Positions 22,669 to 33,880 of a DNA stretch of 64,000 nt are shown piece by piece (the stretch's first letter is position 1; each line of letters starts with the position of its first letter). The stretch is from Durusdinium trenchii (Eukaryota > Sar > Dinophyceae > Suessiales > Symbiodiniaceae). The stretch lies in the NCBI GenBank assembly GCA_963970005.1, contig CAXAMN010001270.1:346345-410344 (forward strand), given 5' to 3'. Made by a program: the position numbers and the translations under genes. The notes beneath the pieces were generated by a model. It saw only the letters and a program-made list of their open reading frames with translations, made no database searches and was not told where the DNA came from.

Positions 22669-23089
22669 TTGTTTTTTCTGGAGGGTGTTCTGGTGTGGTG
22701 TTCCGTGTTTGTCGTGCCTCGGCGTTCGTTTTCTTTTTGGGCGGCCTGGCATCACCATGAATCACCCTTCTATAGAATTGGCTTCTGGCGACCGATGTGT
22801 CTGGCGACCTTCGATTGGCTCAACGACCCGCCGGACGCTCTGAGCTTGGCTCCTTCTTCCGCACGCCCTGGACGCACTGGAGCGCCAAAAGCCTACCGAA
22901 CAGCCCAAAAGCATCCCCAAACCGGCTCCCAAACACGACCTGTCAGCGAGCTGGAGCTGGAGCGGAGCTCGCTCCGGCTCTTCAGGCCTGAAGTGCCCGT
23001 GACCTGTGAGCCAGAGTCCGGCAACCGACGCAAGGCGGATGGGACCGATGCGAAACGGGACGGGCGCAGACGGGCACAGGGCCCGGTCG

Positions 23090-23715
23090 ATGGCAAACAT
23101 GAGGAAGTGGTTCGAGGCATCTGAGGAGGTCTGTGATTCCAAGTGTGTTGAACTGCAAGGAGTCACGAAGAATTTACTAAGTGATTTACTTCTGTAACTT
23201 ATTTGGTAGCTTGCCACAAAGTGTTTGTTCCAATGAGCCATTTCGACGGACAGCATTGCAGCCACCTTGAGTATGAAGGACAACTTCCCAGACACCTTCG
23301 AGATTTTCGAGGAGAACAACCAAATCTGCGCACGCAGGAGATGGGACACGGCAGAAAAAATCGCGGGAGATTTGGAGAACAACTTGCGGGAAATGACTTG
23401 TTGAAACAGGTTGAAGGAGGCAGGAGGCACGTATTCAGGGTGATGCTTCTTCCAGGTAGAGTTGGGGAGGCTTTTTTCCAAGGTCTATAGAACCCAAGAT
23501 GCGCCTGACTATCATGATGACCAGGGTGGGATTGAGTACAATTAGATGCAGTCCATTCCGTGTTCAACCGTGCTTCTGGCACTTAGAGATCTGCCCTCGT
23601 TTCCCTCCAATCTTCCGAAGATGCAGAGATCCACCAAAAGGATCCAAAAGGAAACATCGACTGGAAGGACTGGCTGGACTGGGCAACAGGCCCGAAAACA
23701 ATCGAGATCATGCTA
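23090..23715 (+). CDS. Unidentified acidic helical protein, three exons
   Basis: Exon-like stretches: about 23090-23172 (MANMRKWFEASEEVCDSK); about 23254-23397 after GGACAG, with MKDNFPDTFEIFEENN and DTAEKIAGDLENNLREM; and about 23617-23715 with KDPKGNIDWKDWLDWATG. The composition is acidic, Trp-containing and clearly protein-like, whereas the frames listed on the opposite strand are not. I do not know the family. Order and spacing suit one gene, with borders approximate. Confidence 0.45.
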
Positions 23716-23719
23716 GATG

Positions 23720-25375
23720 GTGTTCACTTAAGTCTGTGTCATGGCGAGCACTCCAAGGCAAACAGCTCCAGTTGTCGATGTTGTCCTACATTCATGTTAA
23801 AGATGCTGCTGGTGTTGTTGTCCTCGTGGTCAAAAATCTCAATCTCATCCGTTCAATCGATGCTACCCACACCACTACGCTCAGACAGGACATTGCTTGA
23901 TAGATTCAATTCCATTGCCCAGGAGGAGGCAACAAACCCGATGCACATCGTTCATCCTTTGATCTTGCGAACCTGTCCCCGTCCTCCCGCCTTGGGCAAC
24001 ATAAAAGGGAGGCAAGAAGTGTTGCAGCTGTCCCCAGCCACTGATCCAAGCCTTGGATCGTGCGACGATCGTTCCGACTGACGACCAAGCCGACGCATGG
24101 AACTTCATGGAAGCCCATTCTCCAGGACTGATGGTGGCGAGGCCAACTGGGCCTTGAACCTTATCATCCACTGCAAGCCCAAGTTGGAGGCCCACCAGCT
24201 GCCGCAGCAGAGCTGCTCTCACTGCCATGTTCGACTCCCGAAGTACTTGAAGTGACGACCCTAATCGGAATCGCGGAAGAAAAGAAGAGGAAGGCCGTAC
24301 GAAGTGCCAAACATGTTGAGAGTGTTCAACACATGCAGGTTTGGTGGACCTACTACCCTGATGTCCCTTTTCTTGAATTTGATGGTGTGTGTGACTAAGT
24401 GTGTTTGTTCGATTGTAGCCGCTGATGATGACGTTGTCCGCGTGGCCAGCTTCTTTCCATGATACTCTCACATATCAAATCACAGGCAGGACAGGAGAGG
24501 TACTGTAGATAACTCACGATAAGTCAGTAATTCAGAAGGTCATTGGATGAAAGACTCTTTTTCCCCCAACTCAAAAGCCTCACCAGGCAGATTTGCCGAG
24601 GCCTGCGGGGGGTTTGGCTGTGTGAAGCCCATCGGGTTAACCTGCGGGTGAGGCAGGTTTTGGTGAGCGCACTGAAAATTGAAACACAACAAAAGGGGAA
24701 TCTTGCTGGATGTGGGTAGGTTTGGTCATTCCTAACCCCTCTTTTTGGTGGTCCTGTCGCAGGTCCACTCCATTTGATATTCAGCCAGGAACAGACATGC
24801 TTGGAGCCAACATGGCATGATGGAGGTCAGATTGAGCTGGATGGGCATGTTCTAGCACCTATTGCAGCTGCCAGCAGTGCCATGAGTTCAAAGCAGGGAC
24901 CAAACAAAGCGTTGCGCGCTGCACGTTGTGCGTTTGCCCTTTGTTGGCCGCTTTTGCTAGGAATGTGGACCGGGAGGAGGTGCATTTGCAACAGGGAGAA
25001 AACCCAGCCAAGGAGGAAAACAACCAGGAGACCGCCAGTCAGGTTCGGATGGGCATCGTTCACTAGAGACCTTGCCGCAAGTCCATGTTCACACCAACTT
25101 GGTTTAAGATCACAAAGCCCACTTTCATTGGCCCACAAGCCAACTTCGGAGCGAAAACTCGTGCAAGGATTGCGCCAGAGGTATGATCATGATGTTTTCC
25201 GAAGATGTGTCCAGGTCGTGCATGTGCCAAGCATGCAACCATGCAAGCATGCAACATGACGCATGGCACACGCATCCGAATACCAGCCCTTGATGCCAAA
25301 CCTATTGCCTCATATTGCCTCCAATACCAGGCCTACAACGAACCGAAAAGATCCATCTTCCAATCCTCTCCGAGT
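23720..25375. other. No supported gene
   Basis: Several frames are open on both strands (for example 24774-25259), with no splice-border or codon evidence to choose between them. The stretch could hold exons of the protease at 25693, whose active-site exons (D-T/S-G) I failed to find. Confidence 0.4.
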
Positions 25376-25379
25376 ACAG

Positions 25380-25447
25380 GAAGTCCCCAGCCCACCGCCC
25401 TCACCGCATGCGAGGAGCAGAAGGAGGAAGTCCCAGAGGAGCCGCAG
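25380..25447 (+). CDS. RS-rich exon (SR-protein-like)
   Basis: It reads VPSPPPSPHARSRRRKSQ followed by RSRSRSR, an RS repeat as in SR splicing factors or RS-tailed cyclophilins. The start is AG|G near 25380 and a GT donor (GCAG|GTCACG) fits at 25448. Only this exon is visible; no RRM was found, so the gene identity is open. Confidence 0.4.
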
Positions 25448-25692
25448 CAGGTCACGCGCCACTGCAGTCCTCGATTGATGGCGGCTGCTCGGCGACGAGA
25501 ATCTGCGTGGCGACGAGGGGCTCTGACGACATGCGCCACGTGTGATGGTTTCAGGGGAGGACCATTGCGCCCATGCCACCCACCACAATCCAGACCTGAC
25601 TCACAATACCCCACAACCATCCTAACCACCATAACCAGGTGCCCACCATCCACCCACCCACCACGAAAACGTCACGCAAACGTCTCGTCTAG

Positions 25693-26285
25693 GTGAACCT
25701 CCCAGCCCCGCTGGGGCCGAAGCTCTTCATTTTGGGGGAGCCGGTCTTGCACCGTGCCTTGGCAGTTCGGGGAGCGAGAGGAGGCGGTTTTGGAGTCGTC
25801 GTCAGAGCGCGGAAGGCAGAGGTGTGGCGTGTGGCGCGGCGCGGATGTGTCGTGTGGAGGGGGCAGAGTGAGTGAGACGAGTGGTACAGGCCAAGCAGGC
25901 CAAATGGCACATGACTTGGAGTGCAATGGCTGTAGCAGGTTGGGCAAATGGGTCATGGAAGTGGATACGGGTCCAATCGTCCAACCTCATCCAAACTTGG
26001 TCAACAACATATGCATTTATTGGTTGGTAAGCATTAACAACAACTTGATGGGTTTCAGGCTGCTCGGGTTCTTGCCAGAGCCTGAACTCACGGGACCTTA
26101 CATTCAATCGGAGCACAGGTCGTAATTCATTTGTGTCGCCTAGGCAGTTCTTGCAAAAGTTTGCTGAGCGGGTGTTTTTTGTTCCCGGCGCTGGGTTGCC
26201 GCCCGGGGGTTGAGGCTACTACACAGTCTATGATTGGGAGGAGAAGAGGCGGATTGGGGGAAAGGGGCCGCGCTTTGGCCAATGA
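25693..26285 (+). CDS. Pepsin-like aspartic protease, last two exons
   Basis: The first exon, 25693-25753, starts after TCTAG|G and reads LGPKLFILGEPVLH. The second, 26215-26285, starts after TTGAG|G and reads YYTVYDWEEKRRIGGKGPRF, with stop TGA at 26283-26285. The split codon C|GC gives Arg, so the join reads VLH-R-YYTVYD, the hallmark segment (W/F)ILG(D/E)xFLRxYYTVYD near the C-terminus of family A1 proteases. The donor is GT. The two catalytic DTG/DSG motifs lie upstream and were not located. Secreted or vacuolar targeting is usual for the family. Confidence 0.75.
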
Positions 26286-26641
26286 ATGAAAACATGACCT
26301 TTTGGCTTTGCGGAGTTCAGGTTTGGCGCGCATTCCAAACACGCAGTCATTCTCTAGCTTGTGTGCAGCCAAGATTCGAGTACTTCGTGTGTGCACGGTC
26401 AGTGTTGCAACAAATCGTTTGTCGAACAAAAGACAATAATTGCAGTCGTAAGCAGGTTTGGCTTTGGTATGTTGAGTTGTGCCGTGGCCCTTGTGTTCAA
26501 GTTTATGTTCAGCTGGACATGGCCAGGATTCTTTGGCGTCAGAAGTGCATGACCCCGCAGGGCCCCGCATGGCCCCGCCAAAACTGCAGAGCGGACATGT
26601 GCAGGAAGTAGTTTGCTGGCACCCAAGAAGGACGAAACCCT

Positions 26642-27913
26642 ATGACACTTCATCCTGTCGCTTCCAGCCGGACATGGAAAGTATTACTCCACACCAGAAG
26701 TCCTTGGTTCTTTCATCATGCTTTGAGATGCAACTTTGCGAGCTCTCCTCAAACCTTTGCAACTGAAGCATGTTGGCAAGTCAGTTCACATGGCCGGGTG
26801 CGCAACACCAGGAGAGAGATCTCACATGGATCTCTCAAACCATCTGGATACTACAGAGTCAAGGTCTTCAACAATGACTTTTATGTCCATCGCTTGGTGG
26901 CCTTCACTTTTCTTGGTCCTCCACCTGATGACTCGGCGTGGCAGGTGCACCACCGCGATGGAAACCCCTCCAACAACAGTTTGAATAACTTGGAATACCT
27001 AACGCCGAGCCAGAACATCCTTGCCTCCTTCGCCAGCCTGTCTAGACGTTGCGGTGGAGTAAAGCGGTCCGTGCCTGTGATGTGGAAAGCCTTTGGGTCC
27101 CAAAGCTGGACCACTTCCCCATCAATGACGCAGGCAGCAGCCGAGCTTGGCATAAGCATACGTTCAGTTTCTAGAGCCTGCAGCCAAGGCAAAGTAGTGA
27201 AAGGCTACGAGGTTCAATTAGCAGACTGTGGCGAGGCAGAATGCTTTGAGGGAGAGGAGTGGCGGCCAATGCATGATCCTATTTCAGGCCTGGTGGTCCC
27301 CGGACGGATGGTGAGCTCCTTGGGAAGGATCACAAACAGAGTTGGCCTGATATCGTGGGGATACTTGCAGAAGTCAGGGTACTACAAGTTGCACATCAGT
27401 TTCAACTCATACAGCCGGGTGGAGTTTATCCATCGTCTTGTAGCCTTTGCATATTTAGGGGCACCTTCATCTCGGCATTGCTGTCACGTGAACCACAAGG
27501 ACTTGGACAAAGGAAACAACGCGGCTGAAAACTTGGAGTATGTAACGCAGTCTGAGAACATGGCACACTTCTATGCCAACAGAGGTGGCTGCTCGAAATC
27601 TGCTTGCAAACCAGTGGAAAGCAGAGCTTTGGACAGCAATGACGGCTGGACACAGCATCCTTCTATCCGCCATGCTGCTCGTGCACAGGGCGTGAGCGAG
27701 TCGAGCGTCTCTCTGTGTGTTAACCGACGTCGGGCAAGCGCATGTGGCTACGAGTTCAGATTTGCATGGGCCCCACTCCCAGCCAAAACATTTCCGGGTG
27801 AAGAATGGCGTCGGATTGACATGCCCGCCATCCTCAGAGAGAAGGCCATGCGAAAAAGATATATACATACGCGTGACTCACTGTGGGTGGCCGAAACAGA
27901 TCCGGACACATGA
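26642..27913 (+). CDS. Tandem NUMOD/HNH endonuclease-like protein, intronless
   Basis: One uninterrupted 423-codon frame. Modules by residue: 46-62 VSSHGRVR (NUMOD4 end); 80-130 HRLVAFTFLG and WQVHHRDGNPSNNSLNNLEY (HNH_3, His/Asn motif); 160-192 MTQAAAELGISIRSVSRA (NUMOD1 helix-turn-helix). A second set follows: 208-240 EGEEWRPM and MVSSLGRITN (NUMOD4); 262-312 HRLVAFAYLG and HVNHKDLDKGNNAAENLEY (HNH_3); 338-375 SIRHAARAQGVSESSVS (NUMOD1). A third NUMOD4 start (FPGEEWRRID) is cut short. These modules typify homing endonucleases of phages and large DNA viruses. The duplicated architecture and lack of introns suggest acquisition from such a source. The start codon choice (ATG at 26642) is uncertain; the first 40 residues look non-conserved. 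Confidence 0.8.
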   Translation: MTLHPVASSRTWKVLLHTRSPWFFHHALRCNFASSPQTFATEACWQVSSHGRVRNTRREISHGSLKPSGYYRVKVFNNDFYVHRLVAFTFLGPPPDDSAWQVHHRDGNPSNNSLNNLEYLTPSQNILASFASLSRRCGGVKRSVPVMWKAFGSQSWTTSPSMTQAAAELGISIRSVSRACSQGKVVKGYEVQLADCGEAECFEGEEWRPMHDPISGLVVPGRMVSSLGRITNRVGLISWGYLQKSGYYKLHISFNSYSRVEFIHRLVAFAYLGAPSSRHCCHVNHKDLDKGNNAAENLEYVTQSENMAHFYANRGGCSKSACKPVESRALDSNDGWTQHPSIRHAARAQGVSESSVSLCVNRRRASACGYEFRFAWAPLPAKTFPGEEWRRIDMPAILREKAMRKRYIHTRDSLWVAETDPDT

Positions 27914-28371
27914 TCTTCATGTGGGGCGTGGGTTCAATGCATGCTTATCCAAGTGATCCTCATGCATAGGTGCAATATGGTGCAATACAACATGCAAACT
28001 GTAGATGATGTCAAAGATTGTCAAAGCAACAAACGAGTATCTAGGACGAAGTATTTAGGCATTTTATAGCACCCAATGTTTATAAAATGCCTCTGAAAGC
28101 ATCCAACCTAACAATGAAGGGAAATATATTTTGAGCTTTTTTCCACGTGTTGTTTCTTGAGAATGGCCGCACGTCCGGACCAACCATCTAACACCCGGAC
28201 CTATGAAGTATAGGCTGCTCCTTGGAGCGGTCTTGCCGCAAGCACCGCGCTTGGCCGCGCGCCGCAAGGGGATCCCTGAGGGTTTTTTGGAGTATGGCCC
28301 AGTATGGCCCTTGTTTTTGAGCAGCCAGAAACATCAAGTGCTAAACTACCAAACCATCAAGTGATTGGAAG

Positions 28372-28500
28372 CTCTCTTTGTTACTAGTCGCGATGCCCTT
28401 GTTCCTAGTACCTTCTGGTTACTAGCAGGGTCCGGGATGCCAGGAGCTACGTTCGTAGCGTCCGATCGCTCTGTTCGTAGCGATGCCTTGTTACTCATTT
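28372..28500 (+). repeat. CTAGTAG-family repeat before a splice acceptor
   Basis: Modules TTACTAGTCGCGATGCCC, TTGTTCCTAGTA, GCCAGGAGCTACGTTCGTAG and GTCCGATCGCTCTGTTCG. It ends about 15 bp before the TTCAG|G acceptor at 28514. Confidence 0.9.
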
Positions 28501-28514
28501 TCCTCCCCCTTCAG

Positions 28515-28766
28515 GGTGGGTTTCTCCTTGGCGAACACGCAGCGCAATACGATGGACCTGTCGCAGCTCGGGCGCGGCACCCTGCCCAAGGAGGTCGAGC
28601 CTTGGGCTGCAAGAAGAGTCGGGTCGTCTGCCGAACTGGGCAAGCTGCCGGGTCTGCAGCGGTGGAAGCCCTGCCGTTCGCACTTAGAGATGCGAGTTGG
28701 GTTGCTGACGGTTCGTTCACCCACGAGTTTGCTAGCCCAGCTGATGATCTTCCCCTTGGCTACCGT
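28515..28766 (+). CDS. Unidentified protein, two exons
   Basis: The first exon, about 28515-28593, starts after CTTCAG|G and reads FSLANTQRNTMDLSQLG with very high GC3. The second, about 28660-28766, reads VEALPFALRDASWVADGSF and DDLPLGYR, ending at a perfect GTGAGT donor. The two are in different frames, separated by a short intron of about 66 bp. No family is recognised. Confidence 0.5.
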
Positions 28767-29362
28767 GTGAGTTGCTTACGTCCGTACGCCACCCTCGGCG
28801 GAAGCCCTCGCAAGGACATGCTATTGATGCAGAGGCACATGCAGGTCCAAGGGCAAGGGGGCGGGATTTCGTGGATATGCCTCATGTGCATTAGAGAATT
28901 TCAGACAGTTTCGGATGTGTTGAGATGCTGATGGCAATCATTGGCAATCATCGATCGGCATGCTTACAAAGTGATCACCTGGAACAATCTAGTCAAGCTG
29001 AACGCCATTATGGTTAAAGCAACACAGCCCAACAACCATCCTGTCAACCATCCTGTCAACCATCCCATGTTACTCAGTTCCAGTCCCTCACGTCATTTAG
29101 GACAGCTGGTGATCTCGAGACCGCTCCGCCGCATACTATCTCTTTGGATCAAACGGTGGGCATGCTGCAGGTCGCTAGTCGAAATCCGGCCACACACACA
29201 CGGCTTAGAGAAGGTCCAGCTAGCACGGGTATGCGATGAGTGTGAGCCTTTCAGGGCCTCTGACCTGCGTTTTGGGCCTGTCCTAAGCTCACTAAGTGAC
29301 AACTGCTGCAACGGCACGGGGATGGTGTGTTGTTGTTTGACAGCCTCTGAAAAGAGCACAAG

Positions 29363-29434
29363 GGCATCCAGAAGGACGTCTTGGATTTGGGGGAAGAAGC
29401 ATCCAGGGTCGCAGAGCAGAGCGCAGCCACATAG
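29363..29434 (+). CDS. Unidentified short C-terminal exon
   Basis: After CACAAG|G the frame reads GIQKDVLDLGEEASRVAEQ and ends TAG at 29432-29434. It is helical and acidic; other frames here are Cys/Leu-rich noise. Confidence 0.35.
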   Translation, partial: GIQKDVLDLGEEASRVAEQSAAT

Positions 29435-29439
29435 AGCAT

Positions 29440-31150
29440 AGCATAGCAGAGCAGTGCGCAGCAATACATGGCCGAGACACCAGAGAAGCTCCAGCTGGTT
29501 CCATCTTGGATCAATCAGACTCTCAATTTGCATCAGATGCTGCAAGTAGTAAGATGTAAGTAGAGTCAGAGGATTCACCGCACTGGGGGGAGAAGGTAGT
29601 GATTCAGGATGATTCAGGTGCTGCTATTCCTTTTTTTCCAACCATATTCCGACCATTTCCCACCCGGTCTTTTTTCTTCGATGGCTGGATGTGAGATGCG
29701 GGACCCAATCATTTCAAGGTTCGTCTAATAGCTAATAGCTAAATATAGCTAAAACAGACCAAAGAATAGAGGCGTTTCGTTGGGGGAGATCTCAGTGTGG
29801 CACGTCGTGTGGCGAACAAAACCCTGCGTTTCGTCAAAGTGATCGGGTCGTCGATTTCAGGTGAGGCCATCAGCCACGAATTACGCGCTTTGAGTAGTGA
29901 AAAGCACGACTCGACACTCGAGACCGTGTGTTCGACAGTGGGTTGCGGCCGGCTACCGAAAAAATATCGCAACCCCCCAGAACTCTCCGGTTCTTCGCCT
30001 CTAAGCACCCGGGATTCCCCGTCCATGCCATGGATTCTTTTCAACATCGTTAGTTCAGTTGGTTGACAGAGACGAAGCGTTGCACTGGCCAAGGTTCTTG
30101 TTTTTTTTGGAGCTTTCTCAGCTTTGTTTTCTGCTCTTGTGATGCCCTTATTGTCATGTTCAAGACCCTCCTCTTTGTCCAGTTCCACCAGTCGACTTTT
30201 GTTCCGATGAGCGCGCCGAATCATTCACTCACCGAATCGCAATAACCAGTGAATGGGCGCAGCGTCCTTTCGAAGCGTCGCTTTCCGTCGATGCCCCTTT
30301 TGCATGCTTTCAGCATCGTGGACCCCTAAAAGGCAGCATGGCCAATGTTGGGGCTCGTTGTGGCCATTGAATCGTTTTCCTCTTTGGGCTTAGAACATCT
30401 TGGAGCGTCCCGCGCTTTCTGTCCACCCAGGACACCGAGCATGGTCCTCCATGGTGCACCGAGCACGCAGCCACTCGCTGTTCAGAGGGCAGGTCAGGGG
30501 GGGTTGTAGATGCTGGCCGAATGGATGTGCCAAGCACAGAGTAAGGACTCAGCGAGGCCCCTGGAATGCCTGGTGGCTTGGTTTTAAGCCAAGGAGGATG
30601 GGGGACCTTTGACACCAAAAACCTGCTTGCAACGACGATGTCTCAGATCTCACAAGGAGGCTTGGTTGATTCGGGTTGCGGTTGCACATATATTATTGCA
30701 CAAAAAACACCATATACCCGCCTTTTCATGCATGATCTATAGGCCTCTATTGCAGGCGACGACTGGCTGGAGAGTGATGCAACCTTTGGCAGTCTACCGA
30801 GGCCCAGCTCACCCCATTGTGATGATGGAGACATGCCTTTCTTCGAGCCACTCGATGGCCTCTGTGCTGTGCGCCGATCCGCTGGACGGTGTCAAGTGCT
30901 GATTTGACGTGCCAAGAGGGTGTGGTACGCTCAGTACGCTTTTGGTGGAATCATCATGGAAGTGGATGGCACATGATGGCACCACCTGTTTGGTATTCGG
31001 AAAAGTGGTCATCATTGGACCAACAAAATCGGGGCTGCCTTTTGTGTGGCCATGCCATCCTTCCACTTCCATGATCCTTCCGAGGAGTGTGGATTGCTTC
31101 GAAAATGCCAGGCTTTCACAGGGCCCCCTGTCCCCCCCTGTGCCCAGTCA
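29440..31150. other. No supported gene
   Basis: Frames exist on both strands but none shows convincing protein-like composition with borders. Near 30244-30302 a degenerate CAGCGTCCTTTCGAAGCGTC, CCGTCGATGCCCC stretch recalls the CTAGTAG-family modules. Confidence 0.4.
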
Positions 31151-31154
31151 CTGA

Positions 31155-31242
31155 GGCTGGGCGAGGTGGGGAACCAGGGCCAGGGAGAAGCATCGGCGGC
31201 GTTTCAAGATCTCCTCCAGCTCCTTGGGCGCGAAGAAAGCCG
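31155..31242 (+). CDS. Unidentified exon
   Basis: After ACTGAG|G the frame reads LGEVGNQGQGEASAAFQDLL and LLGREESR with coding-like third positions. Amphipathic helix likely. No family. Confidence 0.35.
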
Positions 31243-31249
31243 CCGTTGG

Positions 31250-33100
31250 AGAGGCCAAGTTGGCCAAAAATGCTTTGAAATGCTTCGATGCATTTCGATG
31301 CCATGCTCGGTTTTGGGAGGAGCACCGCTGGCTGTTTAGGCCATGGGGCCTAAAGGTTGCTGTGGAGGCTTTGGGGTCCTAAAGGGTTTCAAACAGGTGT
31401 TTGCTTTCCATGGTGGTGTTGTTGTGAAGGGTGTGGCTTCGAAGTGGGCTTTCAGATTGCTTTGGGGGCGAGAATTGAATGTAGGGAACTTTCCTTGATG
31501 AGTGGGGTTCCACAATGTGCGGTTCCACCATCTTCCACCCTATGTCAAAAAGCTGGTGGCCAATCATGGGTAACGGGTTAAGTATGGGGTGGAGCATGTT
31601 CAGCATCTGGTCTCCAGCGCTTGGTAATCACATGGGCTGGGTTTCTTTTGTTCTCAAGATTGCCGGCACACGAGGAGACTCCTCCAGCAGCATTTACTGG
31701 AGTTGTCCGTTGGGACTGGGAGCGCCACGGGCTTCCAGACAGGCCGGGCACGCCACTTCTCGGCCACTTCTCAGCACGAATTCCGTGCCCGCTGTGCCCG
31801 CTGTGGCCTGCGCGTCCTGCATCGTACGCTTTGGAGTCCGGTTGCTTGTGTAAACCTTGGGCTGTGAGCCTGAATTGCCGGCTTTCTTGATCAAAAACTG
31901 TGATCTTTTATGATACGGTTTTGTTGTGAAAGGAAGAAAAGGAAGAAAGGAAATGTGAGGTTCGGTATTTTACTCAAGTTTAGCCCATACTTTCATTGAA
32001 TGTTCAGGTGGCCGTCTGGCTTCGGGGAAGGCCTTTACCAGCAGCAGGGGCAACCAGTCTGGGGATAGCTCGCAGCAGACGAATAATTCGTTGATGCAGT
32101 CCGAGGCCGGGTAAGACTGGGGAGCGACCGACTGGGACTGGCGAGTTGCCCGGTGTCCAGCTGGGCCAGCTGGGCCGCCTGGAATCGAAGTGCACCCACC
32201 TCGGTACGCCCGGAAACTGAGGGCCGAGCGCGGGACCGAGCGGCCCGCATCCACCAGCTTCCGTTTGGGGGGGACCGTAGGCAGTTGGATGCTCACCACC
32301 TCGAACACACCGAAGCCAGGGACAGATCTGAATCCGCCTGACCTGGACTATCCTAGACTCGGTCCTAGACTCCTTAGACGGAAGCCTTATTAGACTCCTT
32401 ACTTCAGAATGCTTCAGAAACGTTTGCCTCCACCCACGTTCGACCTGCATTGGTCAACTATATAACCAACCAACCCGATCACCAAGCACGAACGAACCGG
32501 TCGATCTTCTTTTTGCGGCGCTCCAGACGTCCGAAAACTCGGTGGCCTCCTACATTTCGGAAGCGGGCACGCACCATCCACGGATGGATTCCAAGAAGGC
32601 CACTTGGACGAAGAAGGGAACGAATACCTCAATGATCCTCAATGTGTTTCTCCAAAAGTGAGGAGGGGTGTGTGTGTGTGTGTGTGCGCGTTTTGGGCAA
32701 CATACATGCCTCTAAGATCTTCTAAGTGTTTAAGGTGTATCTAAAGTTGGTGAGAGAAGCCCAACCTCAGTGGTTTGTGAGAGATCCAGATGGTCCAGAC
32801 TCTGTTTTTATCTTGTTCAGGTCTCCCGGACCTTCATGATTGGTTGAAGGTCCTATGAAATCCCTTGCCAAAGTCTTTCTTCTAGGACAACCCAATGAAC
32901 CAAAAGGGGTGTTCACACTTCAAGATTCGTCGAATCGCTCGCTTCAGAGCTCCGTCATGGAGGCATTCGAAGTCATGGAATTCGATCGATCCTCGATCCG
33001 CCGAGATGTCGATGCATAGGTCAAGGTTTTCGTGGAAGAGAAGGAGTGCAGGAACGCATGGGCAGAAGGTAGGTGTTTTTGCTGTTGAAAAGCAAGTCTC
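31250..33100. other. No supported gene
   Basis: Open frames around 31690-31850 and 32000-32330 exist in several phases and on both strands. One (CARCGLRVLH at about 31795) contains a C-x2-C pair, but I cannot choose a frame. Confidence 0.35.
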
Positions 33101-33108
33101 CTTGTGCC

Positions 33109-33205
33109 TGTGTGTTCCACGTGTGTGTTCCACGTGTGTGTTCCACGTGTGTGTTCCACGTGTGTGTCCCACGTGTGTGTTCCACGTGTGTGTGTGTGTG
33201 TTGTA
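33109..33205 (+). repeat. 13-bp minisatellite with CACGTG cores
   Basis: About six copies of TTCCACGTGTGTG (one TCCCACG variant), ending in (GT)n. Every unit carries the palindrome CACGTG. Confidence 0.95.
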
Positions 33206-33271
33206 TGAGGTTGGGTTGACATTTGTTTCAGATCCCCTAGTCCCGCATTCATGCGAGAGGAGGTCAATGTC

Positions 33272-33323
33272 GTGAAGTCGATGAAGACGAAGAAGAAGAA
33301 GAAGAAGAAAAAGAAAAGGAAGA
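33272..33323. repeat. (GAA)n microsatellite
   Basis: Purine tract GAAGAAGAAGAAGAAGAAA and similar. Confidence 0.9.
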
Positions 33324-33787
33324 AGACCGGAGAGACTGTTTTTTGGTTGTGTTTTAGATGAAATCCCTCAGCTAAAACAACCACAAGATGAACTGAGCTT
33401 TGAGTGAGGCTTGCATGCTTACATGTATAGTTGATAAGAGGAATCTAGGATCACTTGTCCAAGATTGGAATTGTCATGTAAAGAATTGCATAATCTGAAA
33501 TCGGTATGCTAAAGTAGCATTGCCGTGTGAACTGTGTGACTGTTCGCCAACTACGTTTGGCTCAAGACTTTGGAAAACAGGCTGTGACGCGACCGGATAC
33601 GATCGTTCGCGTTTTGAGTCGGCCTACCAGGAGATAGACCAAGGTTTTAGCTTTCAACTGTTTTTTGTTTTTTCCTCAGTCCTGGAAACGCCGCCAAGCG
33701 TTTGGGAGATGGTCCAAGAAGACCGGGGGAGAATGGAAGTTCAGAAGGGTTTTCATGGTGTTTGATGGATCTGAAGGGCATTGAGGG

Positions 33788-33803
33788 GCCCTTTTGGCTC
33801 AAG
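33788..33803 (+). other. Relict dinoflagellate spliced-leader sequence
   Basis: GCCCTTTTGGCTCAAG matches the 3' 16 bases of the dinoflagellate SL (GCCATTTTGGCTCAAG) at 15 of 16. It lies 14 bp upstream of an ATG that opens a signal peptide. In dinoflagellates such genomic relics mark genes that passed through a trans-spliced mRNA and were reinserted. A second partial match (TTTGGCTCAAG) is at 33556-33566. Confidence 0.7.
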
Positions 33804-33817
33804 ATCTGCGGATCAGA

Positions 33818-33880
33818 ATGAAGTGGGCAGCTCTTTTGGCTGTCCTGCCACTGCAAGCGGCCGGCGCCAGCTTGCAAAGC
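33818..33880 (+). CDS. First exon with signal peptide, behind the SL relic
   Basis: ATG at 33818 gives MKWAALLAVLPLQAAGAS: a basic start, a hydrophobic core and an AGA-S cleavage site, hence secretion or plastid-bipartite targeting. The frame stops at about 33912, so the exon should end earlier; a GC donor fits after CTTGCAAAGC near 33880. The Cys-containing exon at 34.4-34.6 kb is a candidate continuation. Confidence 0.5.

Noticed and set aside
22762..23481. 239-codon - strand frame
   Set aside because: It overlaps + strand exons with better protein-like composition and codon bias.
24774..25259. 161-codon + frame
   Set aside because: Other frames and the opposite strand are equally open; no motif.
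33109..33205. CRISPR-like array
   Set aside because: The 13-bp units are contiguous with no spacers.
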